Positions 32,445 to 44,900 of a stretch of 64,000 nt of DNA are shown piece by piece (the first letter of the stretch is position 1; the number at the start of each line of letters is the position of its first letter). Made by a program: the position numbers and the translations under genes. The notes under the pieces are model-generated. The model was not told the DNA's origin. It worked only from the letters and a program-made list of their open reading frames with translations, and ran no database searches. Origin of the DNA: Rhexocercosporidium sp. MPI-PUGE-AT-0058 (Eukaryota > Ascomycota > Leotiomycetes > Helotiales); the NCBI GenBank assembly GCA_020746875.1, contig JAGTJL010000001.1:1116001-1180000 (forward strand). Direction: 5' to 3'.

Positions 32445-35400
32445 ATGCTCGCCTCTTCTGCGGGACCTCAGCCTGGGTCGCCGCATCGATCACACCCTCG
32501 AAGACCTCCACCGCAGCTTTCCGTAAGTCTACGCCATGGTGAGCCAGTTCCAGCGGAGAATGCGGTCGGCGCTCAGGTTGGGATGTTTGGCAGACCTGCT
32601 GTTGCGCGACAGCCTTCAGATGAAAGTTGCGATTCGGGAGAGGGCGCAGATGGATGGTTTGATCAAGCCAACAAGCGTCCTGGGGGGAGCCTAGGCTTCC
32701 TAGGTATGCAGGACGGTCAGTAACATACGATTCTCATAATGTTCTACCTAGTGTCTAATCTCCTTTGATCAAATAGATGAGCCGCCGTATTTCCTACCGC
32801 ACGACAGCTCTAGCAACTCCAACAACGCTTCGATGGATAGGCCGAGATTACACAACAGCCAGATTACTTCACAGCCTAAGCAAGCTCAACACTCGGTCTC
32901 TGGTGGTAGCAGTGCAGGCGACTACAGGAGCGTAATTGACGACTTGACTGTCGAAAATCGGAAGCTGAAGCAGCAGCTTCGGAAATTGACGAAGTCTAAA
33001 GAGACTCATCTCGAAAAAGACAAGTTGTTCGAGGTTAAAATACATGCTACATTATCAGCTCGAAAACGAAGGCAGTTAGAAGACGTACTTGAATCTTTTG
33101 CTTCTAGTATTGACGAACCAATGGAGCGGACGGCTTCCAAATCCAAACAGTCCAACGTTACACACTCGCGCAGCTCTCTCGACCACACCAAAAAGTCCGC
33201 TGCCAAGAAATCACCATCGTCGAACACATCGACTTCTCGAGTTCCTGATTCAGCATATGCCTCTATGTCCATCTCTGGACCAACTTCTCTGTTCGCTCCC
33301 ACAAATATTCATGGTCCGGAAGGGAGGAAGCCTAGCCAGCCAGTGATCAAGACAGACCAGAACATACGCTCCTTCCTGCACAATATTCCAGAGGGTCTTC
33401 TGCCTAAGCATTCACCTGTCATCACTGAGAGACAAAAGAAGAAGCTTGTTGTACAGCGACTGGAAGAGCTTTTTACAGGCAGTAAAGGTCTCATTGTCGG
33501 GGTTGACAGCCAGCCCTTACAGCAACAAGAGGTGTCTGCATCTGCAGCAAAAGCCGATGAAGCCGCGCACGATGGCGGCGTTTCTCACCGTGAAGGCCAC
33601 CGTGAGGCACACATGCTCCCATATGTGATGGATGTGGATAGCGGGAAGCCAAAGGACCTTGCGCAACCTCCAGGGAACGGGCATCTCATGGATGCATATG
33701 GTTCAGATGCTTCTAACGAAGCATCGCCCAGTCACTCCGACCCAGGTCAACGGCCAACAAGGCCTCTGGATCTGGACCCCGACCGAGCTCAAATTCCATC
33801 CGAAAACGTGGAATATATTCGTCACCTTGGACTGTCCACCCCGAAATTCAGTAGCTATACTTCTTCTGATTCCGCTACTGCTGCCGATGCGGATGGCTGG
33901 ATCTACTTGAACTTGCTCGTTAGTATGGCACAATTGCACATCATCAATGTTACGCCGGCTTTCGTGCGAGAAGCCCTGTTGGATGTCAGTGAGAGGTTTC
34001 AAGTATCCCAAGACGGGAAAAAAGTGAGATGGAGAGGAGGAACTGAGGGTACAAGACTGAGCAGTGATGACGATGGAAATACTGCGGCCAACCAGACTCC
34101 AGAAGACAGTGATAGTCTGGATGAGCCTAATAGGAAGAGACGCAAGGTTGATGCGAGGAAATTTGCACCGGTACCTGTTGATGCGCCAGATGCCAAGCTG
34201 AATCACTACAAACCGGTTCAATCATTCCATTATAAGCCACTCTTCAATCATGCCGAGTCACCTGGAGGGTTTATATCTTCGGACGAAAGCGACTCTCTAT
34301 TTGGCTACAAAGCAGGGAACGATGGTCACCAAGTGAGGGCTTTTGCCGATCCACAGATACGGCGAGGGTTGCTGAACCAAAGATCTGCCAAAGAAAAGCA
34401 AGATGCCGGACTACTTGTGTATTACAATGGTGCAAAATTCTGCACAGATCTTTCTGGGGATCACATCCCAGAGTTGACTCCTCTTCCTGTTTCTGCTGCC
34501 GATGAGGATGGTTATTTCAATGGGGAACGGGGCGCCTTAGGAGACTCGTCTCAAAAGAATCCTCCCATGTTCGAAAGAACGCCTTCGGGTTCACTACTAC
34601 CTTTCAGACCTTTTAAGGACTACTCGAAAGGCGCTAGCATGCCTGGAATTGAGGATACCCGTCCAACCACTCCAGACGTTCTCGGTGACCAGGAAGATAA
34701 TGATTTGTTTGTCGACCTGTCGGCTTCTGGAACAAGTCCACCAAATCACCAACAAGCATTCGAATCAACTGGTCTAGGTGGCACACGGCCAGCGGATCAT
34801 TTTATCATGAAAGTGGAAACTCGTCAGACCGTGCGAGACGATTACCACCCTGATCACCTTTCGAGATTATCAGCGTCAAATTTCGGACAGAAGAAATTCG
34901 CCCATACAATCCCGATATCCTCTTTGGAATCCTTTTTCAAGCCAAGCCTGGAAGCAAACAAAGCGAGGGCTACATCTGTGGCTTCAGCCATGGAAAATCT
35001 ACCAGTTCGAACTCAGATTCTCTCTTCGCAAATAAGGCAATTGGAACCATCGGAACTGCCACCTCCTTTGGGCTACCACACCGGTTATTCCAGCTCGGAC
35101 GAAGAGTCAGACTGCAGCGATGCCTCATATCAGTTATCGCTGTCGCCACGCAAGAATGCCTACCCTCAAATTTCATATACGTCGCCTGGACCCCTCGAGC
35201 AACCGCCTTGGGCACAACAATATCCCGACGGGGGACTCTCCGACGGCGATGAAAGCGATAACTGCGAAGAGGACGACGGCGATGGTAGCATTGACATGCT
35301 AGATGAGGCGCGGAGGCTCGATCCCGACACTGTAGCAGCTAAAGAGAAGGAATTTGAGATGTGCATTGATGATAAAGGGACAGATGCTGCGACGATTAAC

Positions 35401-35508
35401 GAGAGCATTCCCCCAAGTCTTCGGGGTGTGTTGCGCAGGAGCACGGTAAGCGATGTTCCTACCAGTGCGCTGAGTGAGGAGGACGAGGATGAGGAGGGCG
35501 ATGATTGA
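32445..35508 (+). CDS. frq: frequency circadian clock protein
   Basis: The negative element of the fungal circadian oscillator; FRQ binds FRH and casein kinase 1 and inhibits the White Collar complex. Exons 32445-32715 and 32777-35508 (61-base intron, GTCAGT...AAATAG, phase 1) give 1000 residues, near the 989 of Neurospora. Recognised segments: PSDESCDSGEGADGWFDQAN; the dimerising coiled coil starting DYRSVIDDLTVENRKLKQQL at about 139-175; DSAYASMS; LLPKHSPVITERQKKKLVV then RLEELFTG; RPTRPLDLDPDRAQIPSENV; YIRHLGLSTP; DGWIYLNLLVSMAQLHIINV; WRGGTEGT; the basic NLS NRKRRKVDARK near 542; and an acidic C-terminus. A Met at residue 88 (MQDDEPPYF), just before the intron, aligns with the start of the short FRQ form of Neurospora. 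Expression is likely light- and clock-controlled, given the GATC clusters upstream. No break seen. Confidence 0.95.
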
Positions 35509-36689
35509 TATTGGTACGTTGGAGCGGGAAAGTGAAGGCGGAGTTGGGTTTGCATTTATTTGGGCTTAGCGAGGTGTTATGGTTCTGGGTTTGGGCCTAG
35601 AAAACGATCTTTGAGATATCCACGGTCTGCGAGCACAGTGAGCGAGCAACGATTTATTGCATTTGCATTCGGGAGCGAAGCGCATCATTCACTCGTTCAA
35701 TTGCAATGGCGCTCCGGTGTTGGCTTAGCAAAGTCTTGGCTGACAATGTATTATTCTACATATGACAATGGGATGTGTTGATGTTTTATCTTTAACTATG
35801 ATATTGATGAGAGTTGACAGCGGATTTCGACTGTGACACTGGTGGAAGGTCTATTGAGCAATACAGGCTTCGCTTGTGAAGGTGGAGAAAGTCTTCATCC
35901 GAAAAACGTAAAACATATGAAGTAGCAAGAGGGGATTAAGGATACAATACAAGAAAAATCGCACGAAGGTGTATGTGATGCGCGCTTGAGGCCGGAGAGA
36001 ACCGCTCATGGTGAGTGAGGAGCGGGTCTGGTATAAGCGTGATGCCTTTGTTCTGCGGATCGAATGAGAGCCAAACACCATTGAATGTGGTTGAGAAGCC
36101 CAATTTATGTCCGGTTTCTTTTTCTTTATGTGGTTGTGACTTGAGGGGAGGAGCGGGGGGCGAGGGGTGTGTGGGCTGTGATGAGGGAGCAAGAACAATA
36201 ATAAGAAGAATCGGTAAGAATAATGTACTATCTTACCTGGAGCTATGCTACTTGCTTACTTACTCCGTATGCATTATTCTGATCTCGCAGCAGGTCGAAA
36301 ATGGGTTTGAATGAATGAGTGGGTAAGTGGTGTAGAGTTGAGTGAGGTACTCCGTCGTTCAACTTCGCAGTTGAGTAGGATGCTTGCTTGCTGTGTCTGC
36401 ATCCAGAACCAAGAATCCAAAACGCCGCGTGTATGCTCCTTGTCCGTGTTTGACGCCTTGCCATCCTTCATCTTTCATGGTGAAGGTTGATGCATCGACC
36501 TGTAAATCTTTCCCTGCTTCAAAACAAATATCCCGAACCGAGGTTTACTGCATCTCCGGTATCAACTCCTCAGTGGTAGTCAGACATCCCATCCATCCCT
36601 TCCCATAGCAGCGTCTCATCCCATCATAGCCTCTCGTCCGAAGTATCCGTTCATCTAAAGAAGCTTCCCATTCTAGGCACGCACTTCCG
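35509..36689. other. 3' flank of frq and convergent spacer
   Basis: About 1.2 kb without a supportable gene. In Neurospora an antisense transcript (qrf) starts downstream of frq; a promoter for such an RNA could lie here but I cannot see one directly. Confidence 0.45.
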
Positions 36690-37085
36690 TCACTTCTTCG
36701 TCGTCCCCCTAAATTGATCCTTTAACTCCTCCATGTAATACCTTAGGAATCGCTGGGCATCGGGCTTCGGCGCATCGATGTTCGTGCCGCCCATCTCTGA
36801 GGGGTCTTCGAGCTTCTCGCCGCGCTGGATCTCATGGACTTTCTTGTGCACGCGCTTCACGACTTTGTGGAAGGTTGTTGAGTTGAGGAGCTGGTGGGGT
36901 GTCAGTGTTAGTCAGTAGTAGCAGGGTGGAGTTTGATGATTGTGAGGTTGACGGCTGGATTTAATGCGCTGGATTGGACGTACTCTTGCTGTTAACCAGA
37001 CCTGTGGTGGGTGTTAGTATATGTAAATAGTCGCCATGAAGAGCGAGGGAAGAAACCTTACTTCTGCTATTCGTAGCCAAACCAT
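36690..37085 (-). CDS. small Mrx7-like (MIOREX complex) mitochondrial protein
   Basis: Too short for ordinary ORF calling. Three exons in phase: 37085-37062 (MVWLRIAE), 37001-36984 (VWLTAR) and 36890-36690, with introns of 60 (GTAAGG...ACTAACAC...CACAG) and 93 bases, give 80 residues. The main exon reads LLNSTTFHKVVKRVHKKVHE, then PSEMGGTNIDAP and RFLRYYMEELKDQFRG, ending KK. This basic, single-helix-start layout and the GGTNID and F..E...QF motifs resemble the fungal Mrx7 family, which belongs to the mitochondrial expressosome. The family name is from motif memory; the exon structure is strongly supported by phase and by clean splice sites around 24- and 18-base exons. Confidence 0.68.
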
Positions 37086-38027
37086 CCTCACGTTGGCCAA
37101 TGTGTTATCATTGCGATTGAAACCTGGTATTATTCCAGATGGCAACGGAATGATGTTGCTGTGCTGGACAATCAAAGGAGGTGACAAATGCGGAGGCAAA
37201 AAGAAGTTCAGACTCTAGATGCTCCGGCGAAGTTGAAGTGGGTTCGGCAGCACTACTACGCCTGCCTTTGACCGGCTTGGCAAAGCTTGGCTAATGTGGT
37301 GGGTGGGTCGGGCTTTCCTTTCTTATTCTTGACGAAACGGGACGAACGGGCTGGACTGGACTGGACTGGATTGGACTTGATCCTTCCAACGTTATATCTT
37401 CACTTCCCTTTCACTTCACCACTTCATTTCCCTCCTCTTCTCCTCTTCTTCCTTGCTCAAACTTTCCAAACCTCATTCACATCTCCTCACACACACTTGC
37501 AAGCTTTTGCTCTCCTCTCCTTATCATTCAGTTCACCCTCAACCCCCTCGCTCCTGATTGCATTCATTTCTTCTGCTTTGGTTCGTCATTATTCTTGCTG
37601 CACGTGTCCGGACCTGCATCTGCCCTGCATCTACACCTCAGGGTTCCAGTACAACAAAAGGCATACTGCCTTCTCTGGCGATCAGTCTCTGACCTCACCT
37701 GCATTCGCTACACTCCTATTCTCTACCAGGAACTAAACAGGAGAACCTTTCTTGGTCTCAGGCGTCATCTGACCTTCTGCCATCTTCTGTCGACCACCAC
37801 CGTCGGGAGTAAGCGATACAGAAGGCAAAAGACAACCTTCTTCTCCAGTCCAAATTTATTTTTCTACACACCTACCTGCTCGCGCTTCGAGAGTTGCGGG
37901 CCTTGCCAATCTGGATCGTCTACGTGCCTTCAAGAGGCGCCGCGAGTCTCCTACCGGTTCTCCCAGCTCCGCCTCACAAGAAGACCCTAAGAAACCAAGA
38001 GGTAGATCGCCTGCGTGGCTAAGCAAG
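37086..38027. promoter_or_regulatory. divergent region and 5' leader of the tyrosine phosphatase
   Basis: Separates the Mrx7-like gene (-) from the phosphatase (+). It has a (CTGGA)n repeat at 37351-37377, a pyrimidine-rich stretch to 37560, and a likely 5'-leader intron with donor GTAAGC at 37809 and acceptor TTCTCCAG before 37849. From about 37850 to 38027 the phosphatase frame stays open without an ATG (see findings). Confidence 0.5.
37351..37377. repeat. (CTGGA)n simple repeat
   Basis: CTGGACTGGACTGGACTGGATTGGA, five units, in the phosphatase promoter. Confidence 0.8.
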
Positions 38028-39343
38028 ATGCATCGCAACCGCTCTTCTTCCAAGCGCTCTAGCTCCCCAGTCGTTGTCCCTGAGGATGCTTGTAATGTTG
38101 CACAGTTGGATGGTTCGTGCTTTGGTAAGCCAGCTGGCGCCCAGTATCAGGATGAGCCGGTTGAAGCAGGAGGACCTCCTCCTCTCCCATCATTCTTGAC
38201 TTTGACCGATATCGGTAAGTTTGGCTCGTGATCTTGCATTTTCTAGGTCTAAATTTTACAGAGGTGCGCGACAAGTATGCCGAGCTCACACGGCTTGAAA
38301 ACGAACGTCTTAGTATGGGCAGAACAGACCCCCAGTGGTCACGCCGCGACCCAGACCCAGTCCTCGATCGCTACAACAACATCTACCCATGGGATAACAA
38401 TCGCATTAAGCTTCGAGTTCCTGAGGGAGTCAATGACTACATTAACGCGTCGCCCGTTTCTTTAATCTCCACCGCTGAAAAGCAAAGTGATCTGAAGGCC
38501 GGTGTACAAGACAAGTACATCTGTATGCAAGGCCCAAAGAAGCAAACAGTTGATCATGTCTGGCATATGGTTTGGCATGAACTCGCCGAGCCCTATACGT
38601 CCTCTCCAGCCATTGTCATCATGTTGACTCCAACCCACGCACCACTACCAGATGACCCGAGCAGAATGTTCGAGAAGTGCTATCAGTACTATCCTATCGA
38701 TGAGAACTCCCCACCACTGCTCGTCAATGAAACAAATGAACTTGGAGAGAATTTCAAGGCTACGGTCAGATTTGAAGAGAGGTTGCCAGGTATCGAAGGC
38801 ACGCCTATTGAGGTCCGAAAGCTCATCATGACGGTTGATGGCGAGGAGGATGAAGAGAAGCCAATCTATCACTACCTCTATCCCAACTGGCCCGACTTTG
38901 GTGCTCTCGCCGAGGAGAATGTTGCCAGTATTCTTTCCCTAATGGAGCTCTCGCGCAAGCAAAACGGACGTGGTGAGAATGCTCGTCTCATCCACTGCAG
39001 TGCTGGTGTTGGACGAACTGGCACATTTGTTGCTTTGGAATTCTTACTTGGAGAGTTGGAGGGTGGTGCTTGGGAGGGTTGGGACAACACTGAACACACT
39101 GTCACCGACCCAGTCTACGAGACCGTCAACCAGTTGCGCATGCAGAGAAAGACCATGGTTCAAGCCTACGATCAATATGCTTTCCTCTACGAGGTTTGCC
39201 GAAAACGTTGGGAAGAGAAGTACAACACCCCTTGCATTGGCGGCGAACATACACATATGCAGCCCATGAACGAGGCCTGTGTCAATGGCCTTGACGAAGA
39301 GGAGAATGATGATGATGGAGAGAGCAGATCCAATAGGTCCTAG
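38028..39343 (+). CDS. classical protein-tyrosine phosphatase
   Basis: Removes phosphate from phosphotyrosine. Exons 38028-38214 and 38262-39343 (47-base intron, GTAAGT...TTACAG, phase 1) give 422 residues from the first ATG. The catalytic domain covers about residues 70-390: NRIKLRVPEGVNDYINASPV is the KNRY-type substrate loop region, YICMQGPKKQTVDHVWHMVW is motif 3, PNWPDFG contains the WPD general-acid Asp, HCSAGVGRTG holds the nucleophilic Cys and Arg, and QLRMQRKTMVQAYDQYAFLY is the Q-loop region. The N-terminus is Ser/Pro-rich. The C-terminus ends in an acidic NGLDEEENDDDGES. Yeast relatives (Ptp1, Pyp1/2) act on MAP kinases; the target here is unknown. A possible longer N-terminus is noted in findings. 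Confidence 0.93.
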
Positions 39344-40638
39344 GACTGTAGACCGGAAATTATGGCGCGGCATTGTATGGAGTATGGCGAACGCATGCAA
39401 ATTGTTTGACTTGCGATTCTTGTATTATGTACAGCTTTGATAGGCTTTGCTGTCTATTACACTGGTTGACTGGGATGTTTTCTCTCCCTACTTTGAGGGT
39501 ATGGAATGATGCGCATAGATAGACGACGGCGGCTTCAGCAATGAATAAAACGAATAGAATGAAATGAACTGATACAAAAAGACGAGTGCTTTATCGAATT
39601 ATAGACTCGTATTCTTTATGATTGGCTAAACCCCACCTCCGGAGCTCTAACTTACACGTCCCACGTCGTGGTGTTTAGGTTTGCTCTGTCTAGTTTGGGT
39701 TTCGAAGGAGCTACTGTATGTTACCCCGCATATGCAGTAGTGTGAACTCCTAACTTTACTACATCAAAACCGAAAGTAGGAGGGAGACTAGGTCCTCATC
39801 TGACATGCATGGGCTTTTCCGTCTTGTGATTATTGGTTGTATGTGATGTATGGACTAGAGTGAGTGAGTGAGTTAGTGAGTGCTGGTCTAGATCTGGGTA
39901 ATACCCGAGGTTCGATGGGCAAGGGCCGCTAAAGGTTTGATTCGAGAAAGAGCTTCGGCGAGAGGCTTTGAGACGGTTTGTAGAGTGGGTGTGAGGATGG
40001 GAAGGAAAGAAAACAGATATAGATAGATCAAGTACAGCTGTGAATGCAGAAGGTAAAGAATAGTGCAAGCTAGTTCATCTGATCGTTCTTGAAGCCAAGG
40101 ATGTCATAGGGATGGTCGAGTTAGTATGGCAGTGATAAGTAAATGCGTCTGTCATCCAATCCAGTAAACTTGGTGGTTTATAGTTAGAGCTTTGAATCAT
40201 TGACAAGGGCTGGGGTCAGAGGTATCTTCCAAGGTAGGTACTGGGTACATAGGGTGAGAGAACTAGACTGGACTAGGTCAATGGTCTCTACTGTACTCGC
40301 TCGGGCTCTAGACCGGCTTGACCCCTCTCTCTCGGCCATCAAGTTCCTTGGTTGACACTCCTGCTTGAAGATTGGCGGTGATAGACAAGTGCATTACGAA
40401 TTAAGTGATTGCGGTGGTGGCGGCGTAAGTAATCTTACGTATAAAGCACGTCGAACTTACCTTCTCTCTTCATCTTCCTAGAAAATCTAGACATCCCCAT
40501 CTCTGTTGCCCATTTGCGTTGACGAGACTCGATTGATATTGATACTGAATCGACGTTGCCGAAATTCGATTTCTGACTTAATCACTTATCCGCGCTTGTC
40601 ATCTCAGTTATAGCTGTTAGAAAAAGCAAACATTAGCC
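39344..40638. other. intergenic, no supportable gene
   Basis: About 1.3 kb between tandem genes. A GAGT/GTGA simple-repeat tract lies at 39857-39882. Sequence GAGGTTCGATGGGC near 39908 looks superficially like a tRNA B box but has no partner. Confidence 0.5.
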
Positions 40639-41597
40639 ATGTCCACCAAACCAGAATTCATCATCGTCCCCGGCGCCTGTAAGTCTTCACTCACCTCACT
40701 TCACCTTCCCTCCCCTCTCCATCACACAGACTCCCATATAAGCACTCCCAATGACTAACCTTCCCCCAAGGGCACCCTCCCTCCTCCTTCGACCCAACAA
40801 CTTCCCTCCTCCGAAATGCCGGTTTCACAACCCACGGCATCACCCTCCCCTCCTACGGCGCCTCTCCACCTCTAAAGTCCTTCGACCCAGACGTCCTCGC
40901 TATCCGCCACGTGCTCGAAAAACTGCTCTCGTCTGGAAAAGACGTGGTTATGATTTTCCATTCGTATGGTGGGGTTGTGGGGTGTGAAGCACTCAAGGAA
41001 TATGTTGATGGGGGAGAGAAGGAAGGGTGGGGAAAGGTGAGGAGACTGGTTTTCGTGGCGGCGTTTGTCTTGCCTGTTGGGGGGAGCTTGATGGCTACGT
41101 TGGGAGGGGAGCCGTTGCCGTGGTTTGAGATTGATGTGAGTTTCTCATCTCTTCCCTTTCAAGTCGAATAGTCCTCTCGTCCGGCTCTTGTTGTATTTCT
41201 TTTCTCTCAGGTCGAGGACAACGAAACGAAACACTAAACCTTCATATCTTAATACCAGGGCGACGTACTCAATCCCGCCAACCCGCAAGAGATCTTCTAC
41301 AACGACCTCACCCCCTCCGCCGCAGCACCCCATATCGCAGCCCTCAAACAACATTCCTACCCCACTCTCGCATCGAAGCTGACTACTGCACCCTGGAAGA
41401 CAATCCCTAGTACTTACATCCTGTGTGAGAAGGATAATGCGATTCCACTGCAGGGACAAGAGGGTATGATTGCGGGCGCAAGGGAAGAGGCGCCGGAAGC
41501 ATTCGATGTAGTAGAGAGGTGTGAGGCGGGACATAGTCCGTTTTTGAGTAAGCCGGAGTGGCTGGCGGGGAAGTTGGTGGAGAGTGCGAGTAGGTAG
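40639..41597 (+). CDS. alpha/beta-hydrolase, esterase-like
   Basis: Three exons, 40639-40678, 40771-41135 and 41259-41597 (introns 92 and 123 bases), give 247 residues. The start MSTKPEFIIVPGAWHPPSSF is the first strand and oxyanion loop (PGAWH). The nucleophile elbow is FHSYGGV with Ser in the G/H-x-S-x-G position; the acid is probably Asp in LCEKDNAIP; the catalytic His is in CEAGHSPFLS, giving a full triad. This matches small fungal hydrolases related to plant methyl-esterase/salicylate-binding proteins and to AB_hydrolase_6. The natural ester is unknown. No signal peptide; cytosolic action is likely. GC-rich codon use in the first half of exon 2 contrasts with the second half but the frame is continuous. 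Confidence 0.85.
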
Positions 41598-41922
41598 ATG
41601 CACGTGTAACGTGATGCGTATGTTGTGAGCCTGAGCATGGTTTGGAATAGGAGAGCAGGCGGCTGTGGGCATGAAAAGTTGAGTTCCTAGGGAGACCGGT
41701 GATCGAGGTTTTTCTTCTTCCTGTTGTGTAGTAAGTTGATTCATGGAACGCAGTAGGCGCAAAATACCGAGGATGGAAAAAAGGAAGGTTCATTAAGCTG
41801 TCGTGATATGTTACATGCATACAGACCCGAACGCCCAAAATCAAATCCCACCACCACCTGTGTACCCAACCTCATCCCGTCATCATCTCATCTACACTTA
41901 TTTACCAGTCGTTCACGCGTAC
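41598..41922. other. convergent 3' spacer
   Basis: About 325 bases between the hydrolase and SMC4 stops; nothing coding seen. Confidence 0.5.
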
Positions 41923-44900
41923 TCAAGCCGTGCCATTGATGTAATCACGATTCTCGATCGTTACACTTTTCGTCATGTGATTGACTTTATACACACCAAC
42001 AAGGCGAGAAGCGAGCTCGAACATGTTGTTTCGAAGCGAAATGACAATAAATTGTGCATTCTTCGTTCGCTCCTTGATATAACTGGCGACAATTGAGACC
42101 TGTGTATGTTAGTAAATCCTTTGGAAAGTAGGGTTACATAGACTTACGTTTCTGAAATCCAAAGCAGCATCAATCTCATCCATCACATACAGAGGCGTTG
42201 GCTTGTAGTGGTGGAGAGCGAAGACCAAAGCCAAACTACTTAGTGTCTTCTCACCGCCAGACAGATTGGAGATGTTCTTCCATGACTTCTTGGGAGGCAT
42301 GACACTGAACAAAATACCTTCCGAGAAAGGATCCAAGGAATCGACAAGTTCGAGCTCAGCATTTCCTCCCATGGTGATCATTTGGTACATCTCCTTTAGT
42401 CGTAGCGAGATAGTGCTAAAGCCTTCCATGAAGCCTTCAAGACGCAGACGTCTGAGATCATCACATCGCTTCTTCGCCGAATCACGTTGAGCGACAGCAC
42501 TTTGAAGATCGGCATGTCTCGCAGCGTGCTCCTCGACACGTCGCCGATATTCGGCTAGGACACCAAGTTCGACGTTGACATTCTGGGTCTTCTCTTCTAA
42601 AGCAGCAATCTCGCTCTTTAAAGTGTCCTTGCTCATGTCTGCCAATTCGTCCTTGGTGTAGGAAGGCAGCTCCTGAGCTTCGGTCTCTTCGCCTAGGTCA
42701 CTGATATTCTGAAGAGATAGCTTGGCCAACTTCTCGTTCCAGTATCTTAGTCTCTTTTGGTTTTCGCCGAGGACTTTCTGGTTCTCCTCTAGCTTATTCC
42801 GCATCTCAATCTCGATGGCTCGAATTTCGTTGAGAACACCGGTCTTCTCGTCCAACTCAGCCTTGAGGGCATTGAGGTCCTTCTTCTTAGCCTTGAGGGC
42901 TTCCGAAGCCTCATCTACTCGGGCTTGGTGTCCTTCCGCATTGGAGCTCTGGTTTTGGATATCCTCCTCCAAAGCCTCGAGATCCGAAATCGCAGTCTGA
43001 AGTTCTTTGGTGGCTTTTGTGTGATCTTTCTCGTGTTTGGTCTTCTGCTTTTCGGCTTTGGCTCTCGTCACTTCGGCTGTCGATATAGCCTCGCTAAGGC
43101 TACTTATCTCCTCTTTCAAAGCATCGACCCTAGACTTCTGGGCACGAAGCTGGTCACCACCAACCTCCATGATCTTGTCTTGGAGGGCTTTGATTTCCTG
43201 CTCAACGCTTGCAGTCTCGCTGTGCAACTTCTCGATCTCCTTGTTGACCTTAGAAATCTCCTTCTCAAGCAATGCCACTCTATTGTCATCGCTCTTAGAA
43301 GGTTGGTGTTCTTTGCCCAACTCTTTGATGCGACGTTGAGCGTCGGCTAAGTTACGTGCAGAGCTCTCAACCTCAAGGCCAATCTTTTGTATCTTGGTAT
43401 CAAGGCGAGGAATCTGGTCATTGAGATCTCGAAGTGATGACTCCAGTTCTCTTTGGCGGTCTTGGAATTTCTGGAATTCCTGTTCCAGTCCGTCTCTGTC
43501 TACCTCAAGCTTGGCGACTTGCTCTTTTGAAGTGTCGGCAACAAGTTTCGAGGACATCAAGCCTTTCTTCACTGTGTTTCCGCCTCCTGACATGGTACCA
43601 GATTTGTCAATTAGCTGACCATCGAGTGTCACAACTCGCCATCGCTTAGCACCATAGGCAATTCGGTTGGCTTGATCAAGATCCTTTGCCACCAAAGTAT
43701 TCTGGAGCGAATGATAGAAGGCAGGTCGAAATCTATCGTTTTTGGCGTTGATCAAGTCGAAGAGACGAGGCACATTCTCGGGGGTATCGATTGCGGACAT
43801 GTCTCGATTTCCGAGCTTGTCGAGACACATGAAATTACCTCTTCCGAGATTGGTCTTTCGCAAGTACTCAATACACTGCTGTCCACCTTCAACAGTGTCC
43901 GTGACGAAGTTATCAAGCGCCCCGCACGCTGTGGAGATTGCAACATCGTATTTCTGATCAATGGTACCAAGGTTTCCAAGTCGGCCGTGGAATCCATCGA
44001 TACGTCCAGATTCTTTCAATCGCATGAGGCCGGTAAGAACATTGCCCTGGGTTTGCGTATTTGAAAGACTAGCGCGCGCCTCGTCTGCCTTCTGGCGAGC
44101 TCCAGAAAGCCGAGATCGGAGCTCAGGTTCCTTCTGAGATAGCTTTTGGAGCTCGGATTCGACTTTGGCAGCTTCCTTCTCTAATATCGACCTCTCCGTC
44201 TTGCATTCCTCGAGTTCTGCCAGTTTAGCCTCCCGACCTTCCTCGATGCTAACGAGTTTCGCCTGGATCTCTTCAAGTGCAACAGCCCCAGCATTGGCTT
44301 TTTCGTGAAGAATCGCAAGCTCACTCTCCGCAACAGCAATCGCAGATTGTTTCTGGTTGATCTTCTCATTCCACGGCTCCAAGGACTTCTGTTTTGCCGC
44401 AATCTGGTCGGAAAATGCTTGAGTCTTTCCTTTGAGATTGTCACGGATGACTGCGAGTTCTTTCTCCTCGACTTTCATTCGTTTCTCCATGGCAGTAATC
44501 TCCTGAGCAGACTTCTCAATCTCAGTGGTACACTCATCGATCGTGGACTGAGCAGCTTCGGCAGCTGTTTCAGAAGTGCTGATAGTCTTCTCCAACTTCT
44601 TTTGCTTCCCAGTCAAGAATTTCCGCTTCTCCTCAAACTTGACATGTTCCTGGTCGAACTTTGCCATCTCCTTGATGATAGCTTGAGTATCCTTTTCGAT
44701 ACCCTCAAGCTCTTTTTGTCCCTTCTTGTACTGCTTGTCCAGCTGCTTGATTCCATCCTCGTTGCCTTGGTGCTTCTCAAGCTCGGCATCCAGTTGGGCT
44801 TGCATCTGGCCGATTGCCTCCTCAGTGACGTTGATATTGTCTCCACACTCGTCAATGTAAAGCTGGTAGAGGGCAGATTGCTTCACCGTCAACTCGTTTT

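Noticed and set aside
33006..35555. Minus-strand frames of up to 172 codons opposite frq, considered as an antisense (qrf) product
   Set aside because: Antisense frq RNA in Neurospora is non-coding, and these frames show no domain; nothing here demonstrates an antisense transcript.
39900..39925. tRNA-like B-box (GAGGTTCGATGGGC)
   Set aside because: No acceptor stem, A box or CCA-side pairing at the required distance; no tRNA was found in the window.
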